The translations under genes were made by a program, and so were the position numbers. The notes under the pieces are model-generated. The model was not told the origin of the DNA and ran no database searches. It worked only from the letters and a program-made list of their open reading frames with translations. Of a stretch of DNA of 64,000 bases, positions 1 to 8,824 are shown piece after piece. Every line of letters starts with the position of its first letter. The stretch's first letter is position 1. This DNA comes from Methylocella tundrae (GTDB lineage Bacteria; Pseudomonadota; Alphaproteobacteria; Rhizobiales; Beijerinckiaceae), in contig NZ_CABFMQ020000057.1 in the NCBI RefSeq assembly GCF_901905185.1, forward strand, positions 1-64,000, in the 5' to 3' direction.

Positions 1-2
1 TC

Positions 3-128
3 TTCAACAAGATCAAGCACTACCGCGGCGTCGCCACGCGCTACGACAAACGAGCCGACAATTTCCTCGCCGGAGTCAAGCTCGCCTCAATACGCATCTG
101 GTTGCGCCATAATGAGTCGATGACCTAG
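3..128 (+). CDS. Transposase C-terminus, IS5-like family (partial, runs off the window)
   Basis: The window opens inside a reading frame whose last 41 residues include NKIKHYRGVATRYDKRADNF followed by a short tail. This is the usual end of IS5-group DDE transposases, where the last acidic catalytic region is followed by a YDK/R motif. Transposases of this kind cut and rejoin the ends of their own insertion sequence. The 5' part lies outside the window, so it is unknown whether the element is intact. An extragenic hairpin begins directly at the stop codon. The family is recognised from the motif only. Confidence 0.75.
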   Translation, partial: FNKIKHYRGVATRYDKRADNFLAGVKLASIRIWLRHNESMT

Positions 129-164
129 AGCGGAATGCGTTCAAGCAAAATCGCATTCCGCTCT
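127..164. repeat. Extragenic palindrome after the transposase
   Basis: A perfect 13-bp inverted repeat (127-139 with 152-164, core GCGGAATGCG) has a 12-nt loop and begins at the transposase stop codon. The following bases TTT could make it a weak terminator. It may also mark the end of the insertion sequence or be a dispersed chromosomal palindrome. Confidence 0.6.
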
Positions 165-182
165 TTAAGCCTTTGTTTTACC

Positions 183-225
183 GCATGATGTGGGCCGGAA
201 AGTCTGCAACTTTTCGGCATCATGC
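183..225. repeat. Rhizobial-type extragenic palindromic repeat
   Basis: An outer inverted repeat, GCATGATG / CATCATGC, encloses an inner stem CCGGAAAGT / ACTTTTCGG with a five-base loop CTGCA. This architecture (GCATGAT..., AAAGT-loop-ACTTT, ...ATCATGC) is common between genes in Rhizobiales. A related copy lies at 53418-53442. Nothing else coding is seen between 128 and 520. Confidence 0.65.
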
Positions 226-425
226 TCTAAAGAGCCGGACGCGATTCTTATTGGATCGCATTCTGCTTTAGAGTTTCGGCGGCGAAACGAAAAAGCGCCG
301 CCAATTTGCGGCTCTGATGCAATACACAGAAGGCGTGTTTTGGACCGAGCGGATCAGTCCCGCCGATGCCTGGCTCCCGCCTCCCCTACGCCTCGCCGAA
401 CGCTCGAGGGCGCCGCAATCATCGG

Positions 426-463
426 GGTCGCCTTGCGTTTAAGGCGACCGGTCATATATGACC
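426..463. promoter_or_regulatory. Two adjacent palindromes upstream of the TetR gene
   Basis: A 9-bp perfect stem, GGTCGCCTT / AAGGCGACC (426-434 with 441-449), abuts a perfect 14-bp palindrome GGTCATATATGACC (450-463). The second has the size and symmetry of a TetR-family operator and lies 57 bp upstream of the regulator start codon, so autoregulation is plausible. The A-rich stretch and GGGGAGGAG ribosome site follow at about 481-516. Confidence 0.5.
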
Positions 464-520
464 CTTACGACCGTTACACATAAAAAAATCAAATAAAAAT
501 CAAAAATAGGGGAGGAGACG

Positions 521-1093
521 ATGGCTAGAGCGAGCCTGCGCGAGAAGATCGTTGACGCCGCCGTGGAGTGCTTTCACGCGCAAGGCTTCAACGGCTGTAG
601 CGTCCAGGATATCACCGAAGCGGCCGGTGCGCCGAAAGGGTCCTTTTACAATCATTTTAAAACCAAGGAACTGTTGGCGCTGGAAGCTTTGACCCGCTAT
701 CGCAAGGAGAGTCGAACCGCCATGCTGTTTGAAGGCGACAAGCCGCCCTTGCAGCGTTTGAGGGCTCATTTCGAGTTTCTCGCCGAGAGGCTGGAAGGCT
801 GGAAATTCGAGAGGGGATGCATGGTCAGCAACTTCGGAGCAGAGATGGCCGATGCTTACCCCGACATGCGCCGGGCGCTTGCGGAAACCCTGCTGGTTTG
901 GAGCGCCAACATCGCCTCGGTCCTGCGTCAGGCTCAGGCCGCGGGGGATTTATCCAAAGACAAAGACCCGGAGCTTTTTGCGCGTTTCCTGGTCGACGCA
1001 TGGGAGGGAGCCGTCAACAGGGCCAGAATGGTCAAGAGCCGCGCCCCTTTCGACGAATTCCTGATCGTCGCCTTCAAAGCGCTTCTGGCCTGA
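521..1093 (+). CDS. TetR/AcrR-family transcriptional regulator
   Basis: This 190-residue protein is of normal TetR size. Residues 5-52 form the helix-turn-helix domain, with the typical IVDAAVECFHAQGFNGCSV and GAPKGSFYNHFKTKE motifs. The rest is the helical ligand-binding domain, which does not reveal a ligand. The start is fixed by a strong GGGGAGGAG site just upstream. Proteins with this N-terminus (SVQDITEAAGAPKGSFYNHF) often repress an adjacent gene for redox or electrophile detoxification, but no such gene lies beside it here. The palindromes at 426-463 suggest self-regulation. The specific target is unknown. Confidence 0.9.
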   Translation: MARASLREKIVDAAVECFHAQGFNGCSVQDITEAAGAPKGSFYNHFKTKELLALEALTRYRKESRTAMLFEGDKPPLQRLRAHFEFLAERLEGWKFERGCMVSNFGAEMADAYPDMRRALAETLLVWSANIASVLRQAQAAGDLSKDKDPELFARFLVDAWEGAVNRARMVKSRAPFDEFLIVAFKALLA

Positions 1094-1150
1094 AGGGCGC
1101 CCTCATATGGCGAATTGCATTCGTTGACAGCACATCCCCATTATCCGTAA

Positions 1151-1171
1151 GCGGCGCCGTATTAGCGCCGC
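1151..1171. repeat. GC-rich hairpin between TetR gene and small ORF
   Basis: A 7-bp perfect stem GCGGCGC / GCGCCGC with a 7-nt loop lies 58 bp after the TetR stop. There is no T-tract, so it is a weak terminator at best. A TTGACA hexamer at 1124-1129 just upstream could be the -35 box for the following small gene, but no good -10 box follows at the right spacing. Confidence 0.4.
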
Positions 1172-1234
1172 ATCTTGAGCTTTCCATATGGTTACCGGCC
1201 GCGCCGACGGTCGGGCTCAGGAGGGGGAAATCAT

Positions 1235-1453
1235 ATGCTTCACGAGCTCAAGGCGCGTCGAAAAGAGATCGAAACGCTGGTCCAATCCTCTGAAAAGGCT
1301 CTTGTCGAGGCGCGCAATTCGGCCGCCCTCGGCGGACACAGCCGCGCCGTGCTGCTTCATCTTGAAAGAAAGGTCCACGCCGGCAAAAAGGATCTGGCCC
1401 GGCTTGATTCGCAATTGGCGATCGGGGCCGCCCCCATGGATGCGCGCGAATAG
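1235..1453 (+). CDS. Small coiled-coil protein of unknown function
   Basis: This is a 72-residue, charged, probably fully helical protein (LKARRKEIETLVQSSEKAL... and ...LHLERKVHAGKKDLARLD). It has no signal peptide or membrane segment. The ATG at 1235 is chosen because AGGAGGGGGAAA lies just upstream; a longer frame from 1175 has no such site. It stands alone, convergent with ftfL. I do not recognise a family. Heptad-like spacing of Leu/Ile suggests a coiled coil and dimerisation. Confidence 0.6.
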   Translation: MLHELKARRKEIETLVQSSEKALVEARNSAALGGHSRAVLLHLERKVHAGKKDLARLDSQLAIGAAPMDARE

Positions 1454-1616
1454 GCAGAGCGATCTCTATCGTCACGCGCAGAGCGATGACGAAACTTTGC
1501 CGAACGATCAAAACTCTGCTTTCGGCCTCAATATGAAATAACCGGCGGACGCGGCCGCCGGCTGGATGATTGACGGCATGAACATAAACGCGAGGAGCGG
1601 CTCGCGCCCTGCTCAA

Positions 1617-3293
1617 TCAGAACAGCCCGACAACATTGCCCTTATCGTCGAGATCGATTTTCGTCGCCGACGGAACCTTTGGCAGACCCGGCATGGTCAT
1701 CACATCGCCGCAGACGAGCACAATGAACTCGGCGCCCGCCGCGAGCCGCACTTCGCGAATGTTGATCTCGTGGCCGGTCGGCGCGCCGCGTTGCTTTGCG
1801 TCGGTCGAGAAGGAGTATTGCGTCTTGGCGATGCAAATCGGGAAATGGCCGTAGCCATCGTCCTGCAGCTTCTTGATCTGATTGCGAACCTTGGCGTCCG
1901 CCGTGACTTTGCTGGCGCCGTAAAGCTTGGTCGCAACCGTCGTCGCCTTATCCCACAACGTCGCAGACTCGTCATAGACAAAATGAAAATCGCTGGGGAC
2001 CCTGTCGATCAGGTCGACAACCGTGCGAGCTAGTTCTTCGGCGCCCTTGCCCCCTTCCGCCCAATGGCGGCAGACGACGATTGGCGCGCCTAGATCGGCG
2101 ACGCTCTTGCGCAACAATTCGACTTCCCCTTCCGTGTCGGCCGTGAAGTGATTGAGCGCGACGACGACGGGCAAGCCGTAATGATTGCGGATGTTGTTGA
2201 CATGCCGCTCGAGGTTGGCGAGCCCTTTACGCAAGGCATCGAGGTTTTCGACGTTGAGCTCTTTGAGTTCAACGCCGCCATGATATTTGAGCGCGCGTAT
2301 TGTTGCGACGATGACCGCCGCCTGCGGGCGCAGGCCAGATTTGCGGCATTTGATGTCGACGAATTTTTCGGCGCCGAGATCGGCGCCAAATCCCGCCTCC
2401 GTCACAACATAGTCAGACAGTTTGAGCGCCGTCTTGGTGGCCAGCACTGAATTGCAGCCATGCGCGATATTGGCGAAGGGACCGCCGTGAATGAACGCCG
2501 GATTGTTCTCGAGGGTCTGCGCGAGATTCGGTTTCAGCGCGTTCTTCAACAGCACGGCCATCGCCCCATGCGCGTGCAGATCGCGGGCGTGAACGGGCTT
2601 TTGATCGATGGTGTAGCCGATCACGATAGCGCCGAGCCGCTGCTTCAGATCATCGATCGAGGTGGCGAGACAGAAGATCGCCATCACCTCGGAGGCGACG
2701 ACGATGTCGAAACCGTCCTGGCGCGGAAAGCCGTTGGCGGTTCCACCCAAAGCAATCGTAATGTCTCGAAGCGCGCGGTCGTTCATGTCGACGACCCGCT
2801 TCCATGTGATGCGGCGAACGTCGATCCTGAGCTCATTGCCGTGATGGACATGATTGTCGATCATCGCCGCCAGCAGATTTGTCGCGAGCGCGATGGCGCT
2901 GAAATCTCCGGTGAAATGAAGGTTGATATCCTCCATTGGAACGACCTGCGCGTGGCCGCCGCCCGCCGCGCCGCCCTTCATGCCGAAGACCGGACCAAGC
3001 GATGGCTCGCGGAGGCAGATCGAGGCTTTTTTGCCGATGCGATTGAGCGCGTCCCCGAGCCCCACCGTCGTCGTCGTCTTGCCCTCGCCAGCGGGCGTCG
3101 GGCTGATCGCAGTAACGAGAATCAGCTTGCCATCCGGCCGGTCTGCAAGGCTGTCGATATAGTCGAGCGAAACCTTGGCCTTGTAGTGTCCGTATGGCTC
3201 AAGATGTTCATCATCGATGCCGAGCTTTTCAGCGGCTAATTTGGTGATGCGCTCCATCTTGGCGCGCTGGGCGATTTCAATGTCCGAGGACAT
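1617..3293 (-). CDS. ftfL: Formate--tetrahydrofolate ligase
   Basis: This enzyme joins formate to tetrahydrofolate with ATP, giving 10-formyl-THF. In methylotrophs it is the gate through which formate carbon enters the serine cycle. The length, 558 residues, matches the family. The ATP-binding loop [11 protein letters not shown] is at about residues 66-76, followed by the conserved [20 protein letters not shown] stretch. The ATG at 3293 has AGGAG six bases upstream. It is the last gene of the leftward operon gck-sgaA-hprA-ftfL, 26 bp behind hprA, so its expression is tied to the serine cycle. It is a cytoplasmic homotetramer in known relatives. Confidence 0.97.
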   Translation of the reverse strand: MSSDIEIAQRAKMERITKLAAEKLGIDDEHLEPYGHYKAKVSLDYIDSLADRPDGKLILVTAISPTPAGEGKTTTTVGLGDALNRIGKKASICLREPSLGPVFGMKGGAAGGGHAQVVPMEDINLHFTGDFSAIALATNLLAAMIDNHVHHGNELRIDVRRITWKRVVDMNDRALRDITIALGGTANGFPRQDGFDIVVASEVMAIFCLATSIDDLKQRLGAIVIGYTIDQKPVHARDLHAHGAMAVLLKNALKPNLAQTLENNPAFIHGGPFANIAHGCNSVLATKTALKLSDYVVTEAGFGADLGAEKFVDIKCRKSGLRPQAAVIVATIRALKYHGGVELKELNVENLDALRKGLANLERHVNNIRNHYGLPVVVALNHFTADTEGEVELLRKSVADLGAPIVVCRHWAEGGKGAEELARTVVDLIDRVPSDFHFVYDESATLWDKATTVATKLYGASKVTADAKVRNQIKKLQDDGYGHFPICIAKTQYSFSTDAKQRGAPTGHEINIREVRLAAGAEFIVLVCGDVMTMPGLPKVPSATKIDLDDKGNVVGLF

Positions 3294-3319
3294 GGCGGCT
3301 CCTGAAACTGTCTTGAGGC

Positions 3320-4261
3320 TTAGGCTTCGACGACATTCTGCGGCTTGCCGGCGGCAAAGGCTTCGACATTGTCGATCAGCTGATCGGCGAGGATTTGCAT
3401 CGCCTCCCGGCTGGCCCAGGCGACGTGGGGCGTGATGATGAGATTGGGAAGCCGGAGATCGAGCAGAATATTGCCTTGCTTTGGCGGTTCGACAGTCAAA
3501 ACGTCGAAGCCCGCGCCGCCGATTTTGCCTGCCGTCAATGCCTCGGCCAAAGCCGCTTCATCGACGAGGCCGCCCCGGCCGGTGTTGATGAGCAACGCGT
3601 CGGGCTTCATCATGCCGAGTTCGCGCGCGCCGATCATGTTCTTGGTCTCGGACGTCAGCGGCGCATGCAGGGTGATGATGTCGCTTTCGCGGATCAAAGT
3701 ATCGAGGTCGACGAGGCCCGGCTGCGGAAACACGTCATAGGCGAGCACCTTCATGCCGAAAGCCTCGGCGATGCGTCCGACCACTTTGCCGAGGGCGCCA
3801 TAGCCGACGATGCCGATGGTCGAGCCGCGCATGTCGCGGATCGGATGATCAAAGAAGCAGAACTGGTCGCTTTGCTGCCAGCGGCCCGCGCGCACGTCTT
3901 CGACATAAGGAATTATGTTGCGGCGCAAAGCGAAGGCCAGCGCGAAGACATGTTCGGGAACAGTATTGAATGCATAGTTTCGAATGTTCGAAACAACAAC
4001 GCCATGTGCTTTGGCGTAGGTCTTATCGACGACATCAGTGCCCGTCGCAGCAACCGCAATCAATTTGAGATTGGGCAATTGCGCGAGAGTCGCTTCGCGC
4101 AGCGGCACCTTGTTGATGATCGCGATTGTCGCATCGCGCAGGCGATCGACGATCTCCTCGGGCGCAGTGACCGCATATTCTTTGTAGCTGTGCGGAAAGG
4201 ACGGCCTCCGCACATTGGCTTCAAGAGTCGAACGGTCGAGAAAGACGATCGAATGTGACAC
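3320..4261 (-). CDS. hprA: Hydroxypyruvate reductase (NADH-dependent glycerate dehydrogenase)
   Basis: This enzyme reduces hydroxypyruvate to D-glycerate in the serine cycle. It belongs to the D-2-hydroxyacid dehydrogenase family. With the GTG start at 4261 it has 313 residues, close to the Methylorubrum enzyme, which begins with the same VVFLDR-like strand. The Rossmann motif GYGALG is at 153-158, catalytic Arg229 lies in [10 protein letters not shown], Glu258 in VEPP and His279 in TPHVAW. The GTG is preferred because AAGGGAGCG lies just upstream. The only longer start is a TTG at 4294 without a good ribosome site. It lies between sgaA and ftfL. Confidence 0.96.
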   Translation of the reverse strand: MSHSIVFLDRSTLEANVRRPSFPHSYKEYAVTAPEEIVDRLRDATIAIINKVPLREATLAQLPNLKLIAVAATGTDVVDKTYAKAHGVVVSNIRNYAFNTVPEHVFALAFALRRNIIPYVEDVRAGRWQQSDQFCFFDHPIRDMRGSTIGIVGYGALGKVVGRIAEAFGMKVLAYDVFPQPGLVDLDTLIRESDIITLHAPLTSETKNMIGARELGMMKPDALLINTGRGGLVDEAALAEALTAGKIGGAGFDVLTVEPPKQGNILLDLRLPNLIITPHVAWASREAMQILADQLIDNVEAFAAGKPQNVVEA

Positions 4262-4479
4262 GGCGCTCCCTTCTGAAACTGTTATTTGAGACAATGTTGG
4301 CCAGCACGTCGCAGGACGGCGTCAATTCCCTAGCATAGTCCCGCGCCGGTCGGCAGCATCGACGCTCAACAAGCGAGACGGCCGGCTCATTGCAAGGCAA
4401 GGGGAAGGCTCCAAGGCCACGCGCGGCGAGCGAACGCGGCTCAAGGAAGGCGCGGGTCATGGGCCGCGCGGCAGGGAGC

Positions 4480-4502
4480 GGGAAAGCGCGTGGCGCTTTC
4501 CC
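4480..4502. repeat. Strong hairpin between sgaA and hprA
   Basis: A perfect 10-bp stem GGGAAAGCGC / GCGCTTTCCC with a 3-nt loop starts 13 bp after the sgaA stop codon. On the transcribed (minus) strand it is not followed by a U-tract. It more likely stabilises or processes the operon mRNA than ends it. The 254-bp gap between sgaA and hprA holds no gene. Confidence 0.55.
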
Positions 4503-4515
4503 CATTTTGAAAAGG

Positions 4516-5709
4516 CTAAGCCGCCTTTTCAGCCTTGGCCGCCGCGTTTGCGGCACGATAATGGGCCTGCGCCGCCGCGACGCCGCTGCCGAGTTCAACG
4601 GGGATGCCGACATCGGCCATCGCCATCTCGGCTCCGGAGATCGCGCCAAGCAACATCAGTTCGTTGAGGTCGCCAAGGTGGCCGATGCGGAACACTTTGC
4701 CAGCGACCTGCGACAATCCGGCCCCGAGCGACATATTGTAGCGATTGTAAGCCGTGCTGATAACGTCGACGGCGTTGTAGCCTGGCGGCACGACGATCGC
4801 CGTCACGGTGTCAGAATACCATTTCGGTTCTTTGGCGCAGGGCTGCAGGCCCCATGCCTTGACGGCCGCGCGCACGCCGCCAGCCAGCCGGTGATGGCGC
4901 GCAATGACGTTATCGAGGCCTTCTTCGGACAGGATCTTCAGCGCTTCGCGGAGGCCGTAGAGCAGCGGCAGCGGCGGCGTATAGGGGAAATAGCCGGTTG
5001 CGTTGGCCTTGGTCATATCCTCGAAGTCGAAATAGCAGCGCTTTGACGTCGCCTTCTTCGAGGCGGCGATCGCTTTCGGGCTCGCCGAAAGCACGCTGAG
5101 GCCGGCCGGCAGCATCAGACCTTTTTGCGAGCCGGAAATGGCGAGATCGACGCCCCATTCATCCTGACGGAAATCAAGGCTCGCAAGCGAGCTCACGGTG
5201 TCGACATAGAGCAGAGCCGGATGGCCGGCCGCGTCAATGGCCTTGCGCACGGCCCCAATGTCGCTCGCGACGCCGGTGGCGGTTTCATTGTGGCACGCCG
5301 TGACCGCCTTGATCTGGTGCGACTTATCGGCGCGCAAAATCTCCTCGATCTTTTCCGGCTTCACGCCGGTGCCCCACTCCTCCTCGAGAACCTGCACCTC
5401 GAAGCCGAGCCGCTGCGCCATATCGATCCACAAATGCGTGAACTGGCCGAAACGAGAAGCGAGAACCTTGTCGCCGGGCGACAAAGTGTTGGTGAAGGCG
5501 GCTTCCCACGCGCCCGTGCCGGAGGAGGGGTAAAGGAAAACCTGCCCATCCGTCGTCTTGAAGATCTTCTTCAGATCCTGAAACAGCGGCAGAGTCAGCT
5601 CTGGGAACTTCGGCGACCGGTGGTCTTCCATCGGCACGACCATAGCGCGCAGGACTCGATCCGGGACATTGGTCGGCCCTGGGACGAAAAGAAAGTGGCG
5701 GCCCGCCAT
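4516..5709 (-). CDS. sgaA: Serine--glyoxylate aminotransferase
   Basis: This enzyme transfers the amino group of serine to glyoxylate, giving hydroxypyruvate and glycine. The step regenerates the one-carbon acceptor of the serine cycle. The protein has 397 residues and is a class V PLP-dependent aminotransferase. The N-terminus FLFVPGPTNVPDRVLRAM is diagnostic. The substrate loop YPSSGTGAWEA is at about 60-70, and PLP-binding Lys196 sits in SGSQKGLMLPAG. It is the second gene of the leftward operon, between gck and hprA. A small palindrome (ACTAC-TTTT-GTAGT, about 5727-5740) and a 7-bp hairpin with a GCAA loop (5788-5805) lie in the gap to gck. Confidence 0.97.
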   Translation of the reverse strand: MAGRHFLFVPGPTNVPDRVLRAMVVPMEDHRSPKFPELTLPLFQDLKKIFKTTDGQVFLYPSSGTGAWEAAFTNTLSPGDKVLASRFGQFTHLWIDMAQRLGFEVQVLEEEWGTGVKPEKIEEILRADKSHQIKAVTACHNETATGVASDIGAVRKAIDAAGHPALLYVDTVSSLASLDFRQDEWGVDLAISGSQKGLMLPAGLSVLSASPKAIAASKKATSKRCYFDFEDMTKANATGYFPYTPPLPLLYGLREALKILSEEGLDNVIARHHRLAGGVRAAVKAWGLQPCAKEPKWYSDTVTAIVVPPGYNAVDVISTAYNRYNMSLGAGLSQVAGKVFRIGHLGDLNELMLLGAISGAEMAMADVGIPVELGSGVAAAQAHYRAANAAAKAEKAA

Positions 5710-5866
5710 TATGCATCCTCCATTAGTACTACTTTTGTAGTGTCCACGAAAAAGCCGACAACCGCAAGTCTTCGGCTAGAGCTAGACCGATTTCGCAAGA
5801 AATCGAATAAATTCTACTTCGCTCAGAACCCGGCGCGCGGCGCATGACCGCCCGCTCAATCAAGAG

Positions 5867-7138
5867 CTAGCCTTGCCGAGCGACCAGAATGGCCCGGAAA
5901 TCATTCACATTAGTGCGCGTCGGCCCAGTCACGACTAGATTGTTAAGCGACGCGAAGAAGCCATAGCCGTCATTATTGGCGAGCCGGTCCTTCGCGAAGA
6001 CGCCCGCAGCCGCGGCCTTCGCCAGACTATCAGGAAAAAGCAGCGCGCCAGCATTGTCTTCAGTGCCGTCGATCCCGTCGGTATCGGCTGCAAGCGAGCA
6101 GATGCCGGCATGCCCGTCGAGAGCGACGGCAAGCGCGAGCAGAAATTCCGCATTGCGCCCGCCGCGTCCCGCCCCGCGCACAGTGACCGTTGTCTCGCCG
6201 CCCGAGATCAGCACGCATGGCGCCGCCGCCGGCTGATCGAAATGATAGACTTGGCGCGCAATAGCGGCATGCACCAGGGCCACATCGCGCGCCTCACCCT
6301 CGACGTCATTGGCGAGAATGAGCGGCGCGACGCCGGCGCTTCGCGCGACCGCCGCGGCTGCCTCGAGCGACATTTGCGGCGTCGCGATGATCTTATTGAC
6401 AACCCCATCAAGCCGGGGATCCCCCGGCTTCAGCGTTTCCGACTGCGTTGATTCCAGATAGGCCCGAACATGCGCCGGCGCGGCGATCTGATATTTGTCG
6501 ATAATCGCGAGAGCGTCGGCCGACGTCGTCGGATCGGCGACGGTCGGTCCAGACGCAATGACGCTTGGATCATCGCCCGGCACATCGGAAATCAGCAATG
6601 CGATGACCCGCGCCGGCGCCGCCGCGGCCGCAAGCTTGCCGCCTTTGATCGCCGACAGATGTTTGCGCACGCAGTTCATTTCGGAAATGGTCGCGCCACT
6701 CTTCAACAACGCTTTGTTGACGCCCTGCTTGTCAGCGAGGGTGACGCCCGGCGCTGGCAGGGCGAGCAACGCCGAGCCGCCGCCCGAAATAAGGCACAAC
6801 ACCAGATCATCCGCGGTGAGACCTTCGACGGAGGCGAATATGCGCTCGGCCGCCTCCCGGCCCGCCGCGTCGGGCACAGGATGGCCCGCCTCGATCACCT
6901 CGATATGGCGGCACGGCGCGCCGTGACCATAGCGTGTGACGACCAGGCCTTCGAGCGGCCCCGTCCAATGATCCTCGACCGCCTTGGCCATTGCCCCCGC
7001 CGCTTTGCCGGCGCCGACCACGATCGTGCGGCCAGCCGGGGCAGGCGGCAGATGCGGCGGCAGACATTTCCCAGGCGAGGCTGCGTCAACGGCCGCCTCG
7101 AACATATCCAGAAGAAGTTTGCGCGCGTCGAAAGCCAT
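5867..7138 (-). CDS. gck: Glycerate 2-kinase (MOFRL family)
   Basis: This kinase phosphorylates D-glycerate to 2-phosphoglycerate, the product that leaves or continues round the serine cycle. It has 423 residues. The N-terminal DUF4147 domain carries TIVVGAGKAAGAMAKAVE (about 34-51) and LCLISGGGSALL. The C-terminal MOFRL domain carries ISGGETTVTVRGAGRGGRN and the late DTDGIDG motif. It is the first gene of the leftward operon and is divergent from mtkA. In Methylorubrum extorquens gck lies elsewhere in the serine-cycle region, so its place beside hprA and sgaA is a feature of this lineage. The enzyme is cytoplasmic. Confidence 0.95.
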   Translation of the reverse strand: MAFDARKLLLDMFEAAVDAASPGKCLPPHLPPAPAGRTIVVGAGKAAGAMAKAVEDHWTGPLEGLVVTRYGHGAPCRHIEVIEAGHPVPDAAGREAAERIFASVEGLTADDLVLCLISGGGSALLALPAPGVTLADKQGVNKALLKSGATISEMNCVRKHLSAIKGGKLAAAAAPARVIALLISDVPGDDPSVIASGPTVADPTTSADALAIIDKYQIAAPAHVRAYLESTQSETLKPGDPRLDGVVNKIIATPQMSLEAAAAVARSAGVAPLILANDVEGEARDVALVHAAIARQVYHFDQPAAAPCVLISGGETTVTVRGAGRGGRNAEFLLALAVALDGHAGICSLAADTDGIDGTEDNAGALLFPDSLAKAAAAGVFAKDRLANNDGYGFFASLNNLVVTGPTRTNVNDFRAILVARQG

Positions 7139-7546
7139 GGAGAGTTTAATTGCCTAATGTTTTTTGTCGGGTTCTTATCGACGCTTTTCTGATCAGCCGC
7201 AACCCATCTAAGCATTGTGCGGCGCATAATTTTAATGAGGCTAAACTAAAAAAAATGAAGGCGCGTCCGCTACGGCGATGAAGCTATAAGAACTCCGGCG
7301 GCAAGTTACGGAAACTATGCCGAAGCCGTTAAGCTATTGTGATTGACTATAGCTTGATTGAGATTTTCTATAGCGCGTGGCTGAGGCGCGGATGGCCAAG
7401 GATCGAAAGGGCTGATAGTCTTGAGATTGGGTCCCGCGCCTTATTCAGCTTAGCGTAGAACTTCGTTAAGGAAGCTGGCGGCCTTAACGCCCGCCGCGAA
7501 AAAATGCAATATCGGGCAGGCCCGCGCGAAGCGGAGCGCCTTCAAT
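7139..7546. promoter_or_regulatory. Divergent control region of the two serine-cycle operons
   Basis: This 408-bp gap lies between gck (leftward) and mtkA (rightward) and holds no gene. It contains two direct repeats of TGATTGA (7340-7346 and 7355-7361) interleaved with two copies of CTATAG (7347-7352 and 7368-7373, 21 bp apart). The twofold-symmetric hexamers spaced by two helical turns resemble a site for a dimeric or tetrameric LysR-type activator. In Methylorubrum the LysR protein QscR controls the serine-cycle genes; a QscR-like site here is inference. No qscR gene is in the window. Confidence 0.5.
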
Positions 7547-8746
7547 GTGGAGGAGGGGAAGCTGGACATTCACGAGTATCAGGCCAAGGAAATATTGGCC
7601 AATTTCGGCGTCGCAATTCCGCGCGGCGCTGTCGCCTATAGTCCCGATCAAGCCGTCTATTGCGCGACGGAGCTCGGCGGCTGGCACTGGGCCGTGAAGG
7701 CGCAGGTTCACTCGGGCGGACGCGGCAAAGCCGGCGGCGTCAAGCTCTGCAAAACATACAATGAGGTGCGCGCGGCTGCGAGCGACATGCTCGGCAAGAC
7801 GCTCGTCACCAACCAGACCGGGCCCGAAGGCAAGGTCGTCCAGCGCGTCTATATTGAGGTCGCCGAGCCCTTCGAGCGCGAGATCTATCTGGGTTTTGTG
7901 CTCGATCGCAAAGTCGAGCGCGTGCGCATCATCGCTTCGCGTTTCGGCGGCATGGAGATCGAGGAGATCGCCAAGGAGCATCCCGAGGAAATCCTGCAAG
8001 TCGTCGTCGAGCCCGCAGTCGGCCTGCAGCCTTTCGAGGCGCGCGAACTCGCCTTCGGCCTTGGCCTCAATCTGAAGCAGGTCAGCCGCGCGGTGCAGAG
8101 CATGCTTGGCTGCTATCGCGCCTTCCGCGACCTCGACGCAACGATGGTCGAGATCAATCCGCTCGTCGTGACAAAAGACGATCGCGTGCTCGCGCTCGAC
8201 GCGAAAATGTCCTTCGACGACAACGCCTTGTTCCGCCGCGGCGCCATCGCCGACATGCGCGATCATTCGCAGGAAGACCCGCGCGAAGTTCAGGCCGCCG
8301 AACATAACCTCAACTATGTCGGCCTTGAAGGCGACATCGGCTGCATCGTCAACGGCGCCGGCCTCGCCATGGCGACGATGGACATGATCAAATATGCGGG
8401 CGGCAACCCGGCGAACTTCCTCGACGTTGGCGGCGGCGCTTCGCCGGAGCGGGTCGCCGCGGCGTTTCGCCTCGTTCTGTCCGACCGCAACGTCAGAGCG
8501 ATCCTGGTCAATGTGTTCGCCGGCATCAATCGGTGCGACTGGGTCGCCGAGGGCGTCGTCCAGGCCTGCCGATCGCTCAACGTCGACGTTCCGCTGATCG
8601 TGCGGCTGGCCGGAACCAATTACCAGGCTGGCCGCGACATCATCGTCAACAGCGGACTGCCGATCATCTCCGCCGATACTCTCGCCAACGCCGCCCGGGC
8701 GGCGGTTGACGCGGTGGCCGCCGCGCCAGCCCGCGCCACGGCCTGA
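7547..8746 (+). CDS. mtkA: Malate--CoA ligase (malate thiokinase), beta subunit
   Basis: With MtkB this ATP-dependent enzyme makes malyl-CoA from malate and CoA. The family is homologous to succinyl-CoA synthetase beta. It has 399 residues from the GTG at 7547. An N-terminal ATP-grasp domain contains [17 protein letters not shown], and a C-terminal CoA-ligase domain contains [12 protein letters not shown] and [11 protein letters not shown]. Homologues start MDxHEYQAKE. Here that residue is encoded by CTG (7562), four bases behind AGGAGGGG, so the true start may be this rare CTG, giving 394 residues. The GTG has only a weak GGAG ten bases upstream. It is first in the rightward operon. Confidence 0.96.
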   Translation: MEEGKLDIHEYQAKEILANFGVAIPRGAVAYSPDQAVYCATELGGWHWAVKAQVHSGGRGKAGGVKLCKTYNEVRAAASDMLGKTLVTNQTGPEGKVVQRVYIEVAEPFEREIYLGFVLDRKVERVRIIASRFGGMEIEEIAKEHPEEILQVVVEPAVGLQPFEARELAFGLGLNLKQVSRAVQSMLGCYRAFRDLDATMVEINPLVVTKDDRVLALDAKMSFDDNALFRRGAIADMRDHSQEDPREVQAAEHNLNYVGLEGDIGCIVNGAGLAMATMDMIKYAGGNPANFLDVGGGASPERVAAAFRLVLSDRNVRAILVNVFAGINRCDWVAEGVVQACRSLNVDVPLIVRLAGTNYQAGRDIIVNSGLPIISADTLANAARAAVDAVAAAPARATA

Positions 8747-8824
8747 GCTGAACTGGGATCAAGAGGGCCTTTCCTGCGCGAGCCATAACCGGGCGAGCGG
8801 GAACAGGCCCGGGGAGCTAACGAG

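Noticed and set aside
190..483. 97-codon frame before the TetR gene
   Set aside because: It spans extragenic palindromes and has no protein-like composition.
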